A stretch of 22,755 nucleotides of DNA, taken from the NCBI GenBank assembly GCA_013115125.1, contig JABANN010000531.1, forward strand, positions 1-22,755, given 5' to 3'. Below the pieces are notes generated by a model that searched no databases, was not told the DNA's origin, and saw only the letters and a program-made list of their open reading frames with translations. This document shows, in pieces, positions 1-10,518 of this stretch; the stretch's first letter is position 1; each line of letters opens with the position of its first letter. The stretch is from Perkinsus olseni. Lineage: Eukaryota; Perkinsozoa; Perkinsida. Position numbers and translations under genes: made by a program.

Positions 1-845
1 CATCGCTGTTCAGGTGCAGCACGGCATGCGTACAATAGGCATGGTGCTGTCGCGTTCAACATGGGCGGTTCGGAAAACACACCCTTTCGCTGACAGTCGA
101 AGGCCTTGGCTAAAAGTACAGCATTCCTGGCCTGACGCTGTCAGCAGGGTGCGGAACTCGGTACAGTCGGGAGTTTCCGTGTCCGAGTTCTGTGGGCGCC
201 GCCCACTGGGCGGTATGCCAACAGCGGTATAGTAAGCCAAACTCCTTCACCGAATCAACTACTCAACTCTAGGTAACAAACAATTTACTGTTATACACTG
301 GTGATCTGTTAACATAGACCCCCAAGCCCAGAGGGGCTACCAACTTAGTAGTACCAAGGAAGCCGTCGATGTCCGTTCTCAGCGTTATCACCGAAGCGTA
401 CGTCACGGAAGAGCGCTGTGCATGGGGCAGCTGCTTTAGGGACATCGGCGGCGGGTGAATGTGCGATCGCGTGCAACGATACTTTAATTACTGCACTTGC
501 CGGGAAATACGGGTAGACATTTCGACAACAAGTTGACTTTTTTATGACCAATATTGGCAGTCTGAGGGACTGCCAGTGATACTTATCAACTATAGGAATC
601 ACGCGAGAGAGGTGACCACTATAAATCCGATGTCTTACATTGTCGACGGTTACCCCAAACTACCGAAAACTTGATTGTCGTCAGATTGATCTGGCCCATC
701 AGTCCACTGACTGAACTCGTACCCAGCGCGTGTGACCTCAACGCTGATTAGCTAGGTAGTGCCGCCTATGATACATGATCTGTGTTATAGGCAGATATAT
801 AATACAGATCCGACTCGGATGCATGTGTCACATGCCATGTGAAAC
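1..845. other. No gene recognised
   Basis: A minus-strand open frame at 10-240 and another at 345-602 show no motif or exon signal that I can support. I see no RNA gene or clear repeat in this stretch. Confidence 0.5.
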
Positions 846-1618
846 TTAGGCTATGACGTATAGCAGATAATGCGCCGCATTCTTCGGCGCAAGCATGATC
901 AGAATCGGGTGATTCAACATGATCAGCATGATCACCGCCCGCTGTGCGGGCGGTGATGATAATGAATTCATTTCTTCTTCCGACATCGTAGGATCAACAG
1001 GATCTGAGGCTGGTAGACCTAGTAGTTCAGCTGCATCCGGGGTAGAATCTGCACGTAGCCGAGCTTCATCCAGTCCCAGGAGCTGCTGAACACGTTGTGC
1101 AGCATCGAACAAGCTCAGGGTAGCCGATTCATTACACAATACCCGTGCATAGTCGGGAGGTATACCAGCCAGGAATTTGTGAGTACATAACTCATCTCGT
1201 TCAGTAGGTTGCAAGCCTGGCATAAGATCAGATGCCATGTGCCTGAGCCGGGTAGCGAAATCCATAGGATGCTCCTTTGGGTGCATGATGCACCGTGCAT
1301 CTTCTGATGAGTAAAAGATAGCCAAGTAGTTGCCGTTCTTGGTCTCAGAGCCTTAGTTAAGGCTTTTAACGCTTCTTCGAGCGTTGCTAGGGGTCCAGAA
1401 CCTTCCAGCTCACGATAAATAGAATATGTAGTAGGCTCGAGATATAAGGGCAAAAGCTTCAATCCCTTAGCATCATCATAGTTATTGACCTTAAGGATAA
1501 GCTTGAAGCGTTCAGACCAAGTAATAAAGTCATCTCCAAATTTATAAGTAGGAGGATGAAGTACACCACGGGTTGAAGTTGACGAAGACATGACGGAGCT
1601 GCTACCAGATGTAACCAA
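846..1618 (-). mobile_element. Broken gag fossil of a Ty3/gypsy-like LTR retrotransposon
   Basis: This is a virus-like fossil. The minus strand encodes a stretch resembling the capsid part of the gag of Ty3/gypsy-type (Metaviridae) elements: an aromatic, charged segment containing WSERF, then helices rich in Leu and Ala as in retrotransposon gag domains. It looks broken, with at least one or two interruptions, and only part of gag is visible. I recognise no protease, reverse transcriptase, integrase or pair of LTRs next to it, so it appears to be an old isolated fragment. Its age cannot be estimated without related copies. A 12-bp-arm GC palindrome (931-957) lies in its distal part. The family call rests on overall resemblance, not a search. 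Confidence 0.55.
931..957. repeat. GC-rich perfect palindrome, 12-bp arms
   Basis: ATCACCGCCCGC and its exact reverse complement flank a 3-nt loop (TGT). The style (GC-rich arms, tiny loop, core ATCACCG/CGGTGAT) resembles the cluster at 6257-6329. Confidence 0.85.
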
Positions 1619-3763
1619 TGCAGACTCTGCGTCGCAGAGTAGGACGTCCGAGGAAATATATTATAGGAACGTATGGAATGTATATGTTAATGGGCAAAGA
1701 TCACTCAAGCGATAATAGCATAGCTCAGGAATTGTTGGTAGGGACAGGACACAATTAGTCATGGAAATGGTCTGGCAATGAGACCACAATTGTCTACATT
1801 CTCTGCACCGGACGTGAGTTCAACTTACTCAGGGACGATTTGTCCCGGGCATCGGGGATTCCAGCCTAAAACCGGGATTTCAACATCCCACCTTCGGAGG
1901 TTCTCAGAGGTTCTCAGCCAGATTTTCGCTCGTATGCGTCAACACTGTACGTTACAGTGTTACAGTGTGACAGTGTGACCGTCACACTGTTACTAACAGT
2001 GTTACAGTCTGTAACACTGTTACACGAGGGACACAACAGTGGTAACCTCGCCGTTTCGCCACAACAGCGGAAAGACTAAAAATAGAAGTTGTGTCACGAC
2101 GAATCAAAGTATGTCGTCAGACCGCTTCGCTATATACCTGTTCGTTGTGCTATTCTTGGGCCAACCCTGACAAGAGCAGCCCACACCGGAGCGTTAGGTA
2201 ACCCGACGCGAACCCGACAACACGTTTCATGCAGCAATAACGGGCGAGTGACATTCGAGCGTATTGTGTCAGTCAACTGGTTGGCGATCTCGACATGGGG
2301 CATCATGGGCCCACTAATATGGGATCATAAGTTATCTTAGCTCATGCAGTCATCGAAGATATATTCGAGCATTACAGTCGAGCCAGGCGGCAGATGCGCT
2401 CAGCAGGGTGGGATGGATTGTCATGGTATCACATTCCAACAGGAACCTCTAATTTTAGCTCCGCTACAATCGGGGACAGTATCTCCGGGACACGGGGTCC
2501 GGGGCACCTAGCTCTAGTGACACGGTGCGGTATACGCGCTGTGTAGCAGTGGTAGCAGTGCTGCTGCACTGCTGAAACAGAATGCACTACACGCAGTAAA
2601 GTGTTCACGGTCGCACATTCCAGAGCATCGAAGCGTGTTCTGTAGGTGACGTGACGCCTCCTCAAGTCACCTCTCAAGGGACACTTGGAGTGTCCCAAGG
2701 GTACAGTACCCTGGGTACTACCCTGCTGTCCCAGTGTCGACAAGTGGAGAGCTATAATCTATTTGTAGATTATAATGCATGGATGCCTACCGCCATGGGC
2801 GGGTTACAGCGGGTCTCCCTCACCGGGCTCTCCCACCTTGGCCTCAAATGAGTGTCGAGGAACAGCATCGATCGGTACAGCCCGTGTCTCGATGTACATA
2901 GTATTCACACATCTGCCATTACTGTCGAGTCGTCTGCACTAGAGTGACAACAAAGTGACGACTACAGTGTACGCTATGTAAGTTACTGTAGCTGGTACAT
3001 GATGCGACAGCTACAGCCCGGTTCAGTACTGCTCAGCTGTTAGTTTTGCTACTACGTATCATCAGAATCAGATAACCGTCTGACCTTATTATGCGGTTAT
3101 TATTGCACTCGCGTGCATGAGTACACGTTCTACACTAAGCCTAGCTTAGCTCAGTAAGCTGTAGATCACATTATTACTTAGCTCCCCTCAAGTCCAGTTC
3201 TACCTCTCTTTGAGCCCCGTCTCTAATAGCCACACTTCACTGAGTTATACTGCAGTAGTGATAGTAGTTCCTTGTTCTCGAAGACCATCCGAACTTGGAC
3301 TTCTTGATAGTGCACGTCTCAGTCGTGAATCACGTCACGTCACGTCTGCTGTCCCTTAGTGCCATTCGCATATTTCTAGTACACATGTTTGCGATACCTA
3401 GGTATAACTGGTTGGGTGCCACGATTGAGTATCGATAGATCACTTTGGCAACCCTTCATCAATATCGTATATCAATCTCTTATTTCAATATCGTCAGGCT
3501 AGCTCCTCGTCTACGTATAGTTTGCGGAAATTCCGCTGCGGAATGATCGGTCCCTGTAGAGCTCAGCTAAACCGTTTAGCTTGACATTTAGCCGTATCAG
3601 TTAGCTGTTGAGCTTAGTCGGCGTCGGAGCCTTCGTCTCGATGCTCCGATTGCACACAATGCCTTGAAGCGGTCGTGCAGCCAAATGCACGATGATGAAG
3701 TAGACTAGTTAGTACGCCAACTCTCACACACCCTCGAGAAGGCTTCCTTCGGAGTTTCGTCTT
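1619..3763. other. No gene recognised; palindrome- and repeat-rich stretch
   Basis: Open frames at 1778-1978, 2089-2340, 2429-2743 and 2651-2851 lack recognisable domains or convincing splice-linked continuations. The stretch contains the CAGTGTTAC-type repeat array at 1941-2025 and many small inverted repeats. No RNA gene was seen. Confidence 0.5.
1941..2025. repeat. Array of alternating direct and inverted ACAGTGTTAC-like units
   Basis: About eight degenerate 8-12 nt units built on ACAGTGT(TAC) and its reverse complement GTAACACTGT alternate over 85 bp. The single strand could fold into several competing hairpins. I see no coding or RNA-gene signal in it. Confidence 0.75.
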
Positions 3764-4156
3764 TTAATGTCTCTCACCTCCCTCCTTTGCGCAGCTCTCG
3801 TCGGCAGTGTTACCGGTCAAGGCACGGTCGTGGGCATCGAGCAGCAGAGAATACCATTTCGGAACGGAAGAAACAGAGCTACTTTCAGGTCTCAGATAGG
3901 TGCGTAAAAGAGTAGTAGTCATTTTGTCGAAGTTTTGCCTCTGTTTCCAGGTGATCTGAGGCACATTCAGACGCTCCAACTCGAACGCTCGGCCGGAGAC
4001 GGGTTCAACTTCACCTCGATTATTGTGGCTGAGGATGGTTCGGAACTGCTCGCTGCCTCCAGTGACCAGGGAGGGTGAGTGCCAGCTGTTGTCCTCGCTT
4101 GGAGAAACTTCACCCTGCTCGGTGCTCGTTGTCAGACGTTTCGTTACCTTGGGCAT
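3764..4156 (-). CDS. Hypothetical 130-aa protein, uncertain
   Basis: An uninterrupted 130-codon frame with balanced, charged composition. The N-terminal third is rich in Ser, Thr and Glu. A later part (about residues 65-100) has a Trp-Lys-Gln-Arg and aromatic pattern that could be helical. There is no signal peptide, membrane segment or named domain that I recognise. An in-frame stop directly precedes the ATG, so the start is either this ATG or an upstream exon junction. It lies head to head with the secreted-protein gene at 4269, leaving about 110 bp for both promoters. It could also be a remnant of a retroelement or a chance frame. Confidence 0.35.
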   Translation of the reverse strand: MPKVTKRLTTSTEQGEVSPSEDNSWHSPSLVTGGSEQFRTILSHNNRGEVEPVSGRAFELERLNVPQITWKQRQNFDKMTTTLLRTYLRPESSSVSSVPKWYSLLLDAHDRALTGNTADESCAKEGGERH

Positions 4157-4268
4157 TCAACCGACTCGTCGTGGGCGATATAATATTGGCACCGTAACAG
4201 AATATCCGCTGCTCGACTCTGATGGAAAGGAGTTCAAGATCCCCCGAAAGCGCGGCTTCAGGAATAGG

Positions 4269-5740
4269 ATGAGTAAGCGGCTTGAAATTGCCTACGTTCT
4301 TCTCACCAGCTCTTTATATGGCAGGGCCCTGGCAAGGGCCCCCTGTTCTCTGTATCACAATGATCTTCCAGCTTTATCGCACGCTCGTTCGCATTCCTAG
4401 AGATAAGCTTGAGTGCTCACTCGCCGCTATTGTATTGAAGCGTATTAGTCTTACGGTACTATTTTAGGCTTGGCGGTCAACGGTACATATCGTTCCGGAG
4501 GCCGAGGAGATCTTACTATAGCTTACGAAGGTAATCCTAGTTTCGTCCTGGAGAAGAGAGCTTCGAGGTGAGAGAAGAGGGCTGGGTCCATATGCTCCAG
4601 GTCCAGCATGGCAACTCTCGTCTTGTACTGGTCTACGATGGTCATCAGATTCCGTAGAGGCGTCGGGTCAAGGAGCACTCCCCTTGACGTTTCTACTATC
4701 CAAAATATCTGCGATGCAGTAGTTGAACCTGGAGTAACGATCGCTCGCCTGGGTAATGTGACAATACAACTTGGAGTCGTCAGTATGTGTATCTTCAGCG
4801 GAGAATGGAGACCTACTCTTCACCTGCCTTCTAACGGACCTATTCTTGGGCGATGTCTCTGAACCTCCAGAGCAAATTCCCTTACCGATGGGGATATATA
4901 CTGGATATACTGTTCATGATTTCAGAGTTGAGGTAAAACTATCAGTCGCCTTCATAATGAAGGCTCCATTCAGTTCGGCATTGAAAATGCCGATCACCCT
5001 CGCCTTCTCCTCCGGAGGCTAAAGATCTTCTGAGGCCACACCGTTCGTTATGCAATTTTCAGATCGACGCTCATCAATTATCCCACGCTTTTGACTTCGT
5101 TGTACTCAGCTCGAGAATTTCAGGTCACCTCTGGGTACGATCCTATCGCTATGGCGCCGCTCAAGAATGGTGACATAATGATTGCCTTCGTTGCGTACAC
5201 CAACCCCAGGAAACTAAGAATCAGTTATTTGACGTCTGAGCAGCTGCAAGAGGGTATTGATGATTATTTTAAAATTCTACGTCCAGTGGTCATAGCCGAT
5301 ATAGATCAGGCTGATGGGTAAGGCCGGTGACATCTGCTCGGCTCGCGTATGGTGCCATTGTCGCCGCTGGAGGCCCTCGCGACTACTTTCTCACATCAGC
5401 CGCGCGAATAAATTTCCTTTCACTCCGGCGAAGGATTGGATATGTCAATGTCGCCGCCAATGAGCTCCGTCCCATTGCTTGATTTTACTGTTCTTGCTGA
5501 CTGATGGTGTGTTGGTAGGTACGAAATTGGTCATCAATCTGGGATTGCTGTGCGAGAAGACCGTGGACGGACATTCGTCTACAGCATGAGTGACGACTCG
5601 TTTGTAAGAAGCGCCAATAAGGATCATTGTCTCCTCGGAGGATCATTGTCAAACACTCACAATTTGGACTTCTTACTTCTCAGGCACCAGGGAAAACCTT
5701 GCTCACCACCTTTGAGTGGAGGCCCACCAGAAATCGTTAG
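4269..5740 (+). CDS. Spliced gene for a small secreted protein of unknown function
   Basis: I do not recognise the family. Proposed exons: 4269-4344, 4468-4530, 4578-4640, 4720-4752, 4799-4932, 5124-5317, 5519-5603, 5684-5740. All junctions agree in phase and the sum (705 nt) gives 234 aa plus a TAG stop. Residues 1-22 look like a signal peptide (MSKRLE, then a hydrophobic run ending near GRALA). The rest alternates short hydrophobic and charged segments, as in beta-rich extracellular proteins, with few cysteines and no membrane helix. Strong donors are at 4753 (GTAATG), 5318 (GTAAGG) and 5604 (GTAAGA); the donors at 4345 and 4641 are weaker, so the first exon and exon 3 are the least certain. 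Introns range from 46 to 201 nt. The product is probably exported or delivered to the cell surface. Confidence 0.68.
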
Positions 5741-6675
5741 CCATAAGTATGATCAACGTTGTACCGTCATCGTCGATCGTGTCTCAGTCTGATCGGCGAT
5801 CAGTGATCGCTACGAAGCTGCAGTTGTTCGTAACAGCAATACATTGGCCAATCGATGAGCTACCATGGGTTTTGTATTATCTTCAGCACGTACGTTGCGT
5901 GTGACTTAGTCACACAAAACTCGACTTGGTCGAACATCTTTTCGTGTCTTCTCATTTTTCATCATCACAACCACTCAGAACTGGTCGCTTGATGCGAGAG
6001 TCACTTGGTGACTAACCTCCTCTCTGTAGCAGTCAGTGTTACAATTTTGGCTGAGGACAGTTCTTCAGTTGTCGAGTTCATTTGGCGGTCGGTCCGCTCC
6101 GTGTACATCAACAGGTAGTAACTCACTAGTCATCTAAGCGGGCTAATTCATGTCACCGGGACGCCGACTCATCTCCCAAACGCTGTCAAGACGATGTATC
6201 TCGTTTAGTAAACATTGTGTGATACCACATTCTTCATAATTCATTGAACGCATTGACCCGCAGCGGGAGAGTAAATCACCGGCGGTGATCTACTCTCCCG
6301 CTGCGGGATTCAGCGGTGATTCACCGCTGGAGCAACCGTTGCTTTTGAATCTCGATGTCTGTTAACCGTTAGGGAACTCAAGTTAATGGTTTAATGGAAT
6401 CCTTAGATTCTGCCAATAATAGTACTAATAAAGTCATCAACTGGCGTCAAGCTTAGAAAGTTTGACAAGCTAGCCCCTTCCCCTAGAGACGAAAGCAGGC
6501 AGAGGAAGTAACATCTTGTGATGTCTCTTTCGCTTCAAAAAATAGAACGTGATTCGATGCAATCGATAGAAGCCGCTGGAAGAAGTACAACCACTTATAG
6601 GACACTCGCTTTGCTTAACATTGTTAGACTTGGCGGTACTATCAGAACGGAGCCAGTGAATGCGAGACACAGACG
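5741..6675. other. No gene recognised; many small hairpins
   Basis: The stretch contains repeated tiny inverted repeats with 1-3 nt loops, for example GTGTGAC/GTCACAC near 5900 and AGTCAC/GTGACT near 6000, and the large nested palindrome at 6257-6329. The open frames at 6470-6679 and 6518-6748 show no recognisable product. Confidence 0.5.
6257..6329. repeat. Nested GC-rich palindrome cluster
   Basis: The outer arms of 17 bp (6257-6273 and 6291-6307) are perfect reverse complements. Their loop contains a second palindrome (TCACCG/CGGTGA). Three bases downstream is a third, CAGCGGTGA/TCACCGCTG (6311-6329). The outer arm itself begins with the self-complementary CCCGC-A-GCGGG. The same CACCG/CGGTG letters recur in all of them, suggesting serial inverted duplication of one seed. 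Confidence 0.9.
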
Positions 6676-7117
6676 TCAACGACAGCTTATCCCTCCACTG
6701 GGAGAGTTCAAGAGATGCATCAGCAGCGAAAATTTCGCTGCGAAATGATGAGAATCAGTACTAATCTCGTGTGTAGCAACACAATACCACTCATGCTGGT
6801 AAATAGTATGAATAATAGGGTCAGCAGGGAAAACAAAGGTCGGTTTATCAGGTAGTGACAATGGCACTGAATCGAAATTAATACAGTCTCTACTCTTAGG
6901 ATCCAGATCATGATGATTTGATCATCTAGTGGGTAAGGTAGATCTTCTTCAACCTTATAAGCATCGAAGTCAATAACCTCTCTTTTCTCAGAACAAACTT
7001 TACAAGCATTAGTATCACTAATCGCACTACAGGAAGACTTACCAACACCACCACCGTCAGCTCCATCATCAGCACCATAGTTATTACATTCACTATCCTT
7101 GGATACCGCACGTACAA
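6676..7117 (-). pseudogene. Unidentified coding-like remnant
   Basis: The minus strand reads as protein-like sequence over most of this interval: an acidic Gly/Asp-rich part with a few Cys residues, followed by a Pro- and aromatic-rich part. It is not a clean gene and looks degenerate. The product is not recognised. A fragment of a retroelement polyprotein is possible given the gag fossil elsewhere in the window, but no diagnostic motif (protease, polymerase or integrase) is visible. Confidence 0.3.
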
Positions 7118-7184
7118 AGTTTCCGAAGAATGTTTCTCGGAATTCTTCCGAAAATTTCCGAAAGTTTCTGAAATTTGCGAAAAA
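7117..7184. repeat. Alternating TTCC/GGAA array
   Basis: Units of TTTCCGAAA or TTCTNGGAA alternate about five to six times over 68 bp. Each unit is a small palindrome. The pattern also fits the inverted nTTCnnGAAn repeats bound by heat-shock factors, but no associated gene start is evident. A looser echo of the same unit occurs near 7505-7555. Confidence 0.6.
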
Positions 7185-7485
7185 CGGTATCTATGCCGTT
7201 TCAGATGCTCCCAGCCAGGTCCTCGGTGAGAGCCTCACGCGAAAACCGATAGGAATCCGGGACCGAAGGCTCCATTCGGAGCCGTAGGAACGAAGCCTGC
7301 GACTCTGGGCATTCAGAGATCTTGCGAAAAGAAACTTTTCAGTCTTTCAAAGAAGACAGTGTCTTCAAGACACTCCGCAATGCTTCACGTACATGCTTTA
7401 CATGTCTTGACGTGACATATAGAGTCTAAGGAACGTATCTCACGCTTCGAGGAGCTGTGCATGATGATAAGGCAGGTCTCATGCG
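7185..7485. other. No gene recognised
   Basis: I found only the overlapping short frames 7099-7287 and 7461-7742, without domains. There are small inverted repeats such as GTCTTCAAGAC near 7363. Confidence 0.45.
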
Positions 7486-8025
7486 TTGAAACTCCCTCAC
7501 CTTCGAAAAGTCCCTTCAGGAAACTTTATGCGAAAGTTTCCGCGGAAAGATTCTCAGGCACCCTATTCAGACACCCTCACTATGTTCATCCCATGTGTGC
7601 TGCAAGTATTCGACGGACTCGCCATTGGGTTACATCCAGCAAATTTGATTCTTGGTCGATTCTTCTGCGCCGAGTTCGACGTCTAATTCGATCTCGATCA
7701 CAGATTCATCGTTCTGGAAAAACCCGACAAGCCAGTAGTTGAAGAGATAAAATCTCAACAGTGGTGGGAGAAGACTCGAATTCATCGCTGCCGAGGTTGC
7801 AAGGATGCACCCCCAGCAGGTGACCCGCTCACGACTGATTTTGCCAATTTTCTGTGTATTATATTAGATTCTAATAATAAGAATAAATATCATATTCTTG
7901 CTCATGTGACGATGGTGATGTTACTCTGCCAATGTCGTGTCGAGGAGTGTTCAATTATATTAACCAAAAAAACAGATGCTGGAGACCGGATATTTATGGA
8001 CGTCGATCATGGCGGATTGCCATAA
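7486..8025 (+). other. Unidentified coding-like stretch
   Basis: One plus-strand frame is protein-like across most of this interval. Its first part contains a hydrophobic segment. Its second part (about 7687-8025, no Met at its start) contains a Cys-x2-Cys pair, charged runs and a second hydrophobic segment near a Cys-rich patch. It is not a single clean frame from a Met start, so it is either an unresolved spliced gene or a decayed one. I recognise no family. No downstream poly(A) signal or partner exon could be assigned with confidence. Confidence 0.35.
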
Positions 8026-8866
8026 TGGCAGTGCCACTGAAGATTCAACACTGATCGTTACTCAGAATCTGAACGGTTTAATGGTCGTCAATGGTCACCT
8101 CAAATTTGAGTCTCGGATTGAAGGTGGTCTCGAATAAACTGCATACTACACCTTACACCAATGCCGAACCGACATTATCGATGACTTGCCTGTTCATGTT
8201 TAAGCGCGTTGGCACGTACTTATTCAAGTGGGTAGCCCTGCCTACTATTGGCACTCCTAATTGAATCATGTAAGTTGAATGCCGATTCATGATACATTGG
8301 AGCCTCGAGGTCCTTAGTGGATCGGGTCGATGCTCCAATGTGTCAAACTCTCCTCGTTACGAGGAATCAAGACCTTCAAGACACCTTTGCTCGACCAAGG
8401 CTGCAGCGGCTCATTCTTGAAAAAATCGGCGAGCTTAGTTGTTGACAAGGAGTTATCGTGAGAATTCCAAGGTACTTAGTCAACACAAATATCTTTGCCA
8501 TTGAGAGACTTGGCTGAAGCAAGTGGAGTTCTAACCTCACCTGGCAGGGCGCCCCCCCCTGAGGCAAAGCTCTGCTACTGCTGACGAAAATGTCGTTCGG
8601 ACGAGAATGTCACAGTAACATTGTCAACTCGCTCTTATCAGGATTCGCAGCTCGAGAGCTGCAGACACTGTCTGAGTCTCCCCTCGATGACGATGCCTTC
8701 AGAACGGTTTAGTACAGGCGCTTCAATACCAAGTAAAAAGAAGAGATAACTTTACCATATGATGGCAATGCTTTGAGTAATAGCGAAAAAATGAGTGGCC
8801 TGAGCCTGTCCACGACCTCAGGACTCCTGAGTTCGCCTCTCCTGAGTCAGGAGAGAAGATCACGCA
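8026..8866. other. No gene recognised; inverted repeats
   Basis: Frames at 8153-8338 and 8376-8567 have no recognisable features. Inverted repeats include ACATTGGAGC (8294-8303) with GCTCCAATGT (8332-8341), and CTCTCCTGA/TCAGGAGAG near 8836-8854, close to the 3' end of the next gene. Confidence 0.5.
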
Positions 8867-9217
8867 TTAGTAGTTGTCGGGAATGGAGCCTTCGCCACAG
8901 AGCTTATTCACCTCTTTGCGGAAGGAAGGAATGGTGAATGGGTCGACAGCATGCTTACCATCTGGGAAGAAGTCCTTCATAGGGACGGGGATTCTCGTCG
9001 AATAGGTGGTTTTAGAGGTGGAGAAGATAGTGCTGGACCCTCCAAGACTCTTGCTATCGCAGGTCAGTGTGATACTCACGTCAGGATAGGAGGCCTGAGT
9101 CATCCTCACCGAGACAGACCCCACATCAACCGTGAAGTCAAAAGCGTTATCAGTGGTATCACTCGCCCTCACGGCGATGACCAGAGCCGATACCGGTGAC
9201 AGTAGAGTGATGGTCAT
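8867..9217 (-). CDS. Small secreted protein of unknown function, 116 aa
   Basis: I place the start at the Met at 9217 because it begins a typical signal peptide: MTITLLSPVSALVIAVRA, then SDTT, with cleavage expected after about residue 18. The frame stays open upstream to 9370, but that extension is not needed. The mature part is rich in Thr, Ser, Val and Asp, in alternating beta-like segments. It contains two cysteines (in TLTCD and KLCGE) that could form a disulfide, and the motif FTIPSFRKEV before the second one. There is no membrane helix. The overall look (short, beta-rich, two conserved-looking Cys, IPSFR near the end) recalls small secreted proteins of Perkinsus-like parasites, but that is memory, not a search. 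It is the last of five co-directional genes and appears to have a single exon. Confidence 0.65.
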   Translation of the reverse strand: MTITLLSPVSALVIAVRASDTTDNAFDFTVDVGSVSVRMTQASYPDVSITLTCDSKSLGGSSTIFSTSKTTYSTRIPVPMKDFFPDGKHAVDPFTIPSFRKEVNKLCGEGSIPDNY

Positions 9218-10518
9218 CCTTTTGAATGAAGCGATGTTTCGAAAAAAAATACCAAAAGCATTCAGCAATTGACAATCCACATCATAAGTCCGAGGAAAGG
9301 AAATTGCTGAGATGCGCAACTCCGTGCACAAGTGCAGTGGCAGTGCTGAGTCCCGTCCGAGAACGCACAAGATGGTCCCGCATTCGTTCCTAACAGGTAT
9401 AGCGGGATCGATTCAGAAGCCTGATCAGCCTTCGGCGAAGGGGGACAGTCCCGCTCCAACGACCTCCAAGGGACTCAGAGAAGCGTTCGTTGCAACGGTG
9501 GTGTGAGGGAGGTTGATCACCCTCCTTCTCGATCAAGAGCATCGCGCCCGGACAGCGAGGGGGGCAGCGGTGGGAGCAATCGAGGTCTATCCCGAGTTCT
9601 CAACTCGGCGAGACGTCGCTGCTGTCTCCGGCGCCGAGACTCTGGTCCACTCGAAAATCTAGACCCCGGCCACACTGGCCAAGACAGTATCCTGCAACTG
9701 TGAGACTGAGTTCACAGAGGGAGCTCGCTTATTCACATCTCTCACAGAGTTGTTTGAGTTAGATGAGCATCCCGGCCATCGAACGGTATTCTTGCGGACC
9801 TTACCCAATGTCATTGGGCCAATGAGTAAGATTCGAGTTCAATGGGTGATACCCATGCCATGCACGTCGTGCATTGCACGACCCTTCACTTAGGTGCCCC
9901 TGGCCGATGTATTGCCAACAATGTGTAAGCGTCGATGATGGTTTGAAGTGAATTGTTGGGGCCACGTCTTACAAAACCTCTTGCCTGGATACGTGTGGCT
10001 CTAATGATCCATCGAAAAACTTTTCGTTATCTCCTGCGATAGTCTGAACACACAAGCAGCCTGTCCCCAAGCGCTTGTAGCGTTCAATCGATGCAGCATA
10101 TACTGGGTTATGAGAATTGGTATCGTTGGAGATGCACCAGTTCATCGCGAAATGGCGTTAACCATGAAATGATTATCGCGAAAACCGCGAAGTGGTAATC
10201 GACCTTATCACTTCCTGTTTGAGCAATGTTGAAAATCAACTTCGCCAAGACCTAACGCGGTCTTCGAGGTTAACCTTTTTTCTCGCGAAGTGAAATGCGT
10301 GATGTAGTTTTCGCCAGCGGTTTTCACTCCGCGGGCGCATCTCCATTGTTGTATCTACAAGTGCTTACTCCTTGCGAGTTCAACCTGGGAGGCATCAGTA
10401 TCGCTTTCGCTGGGTTCTGAGTTAGAACTTCCAACACCCACGATTCGAATTCTCGGATTTTCGCTCCCCTTGTCTATTGACGCACTACTCGCCGCGCAAG
10501 TCTCATACCACACCTCAG
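9218..10518. other. Intergenic, no gene recognised
   Basis: The frames at 9262-9459, 9312-9506 and 9503-9703 look like chance. The stretch holds several small inverted repeats, such as CTTAC...CATTGG/CCAATG...GTAAG near 9800-9831 and ATGCACGTCGTGCAT near 9861, and many GCGAA/TTCGC words at 10145-10320. The 5' control region of the 8867-9217 gene should lie in its left part. Confidence 0.5.

Noticed and set aside
1619-1800. An LTR or primer-binding site next to the gag fossil
   Set aside because: No matching direct repeat was found on both sides and no convincing tRNA-complementary stretch could be identified by eye.
4531-4556. A 26-nt intron in the secreted-protein gene
   Set aside because: A 47-nt intron using the same donor (4531-4577) gives the same phase and a normal size.
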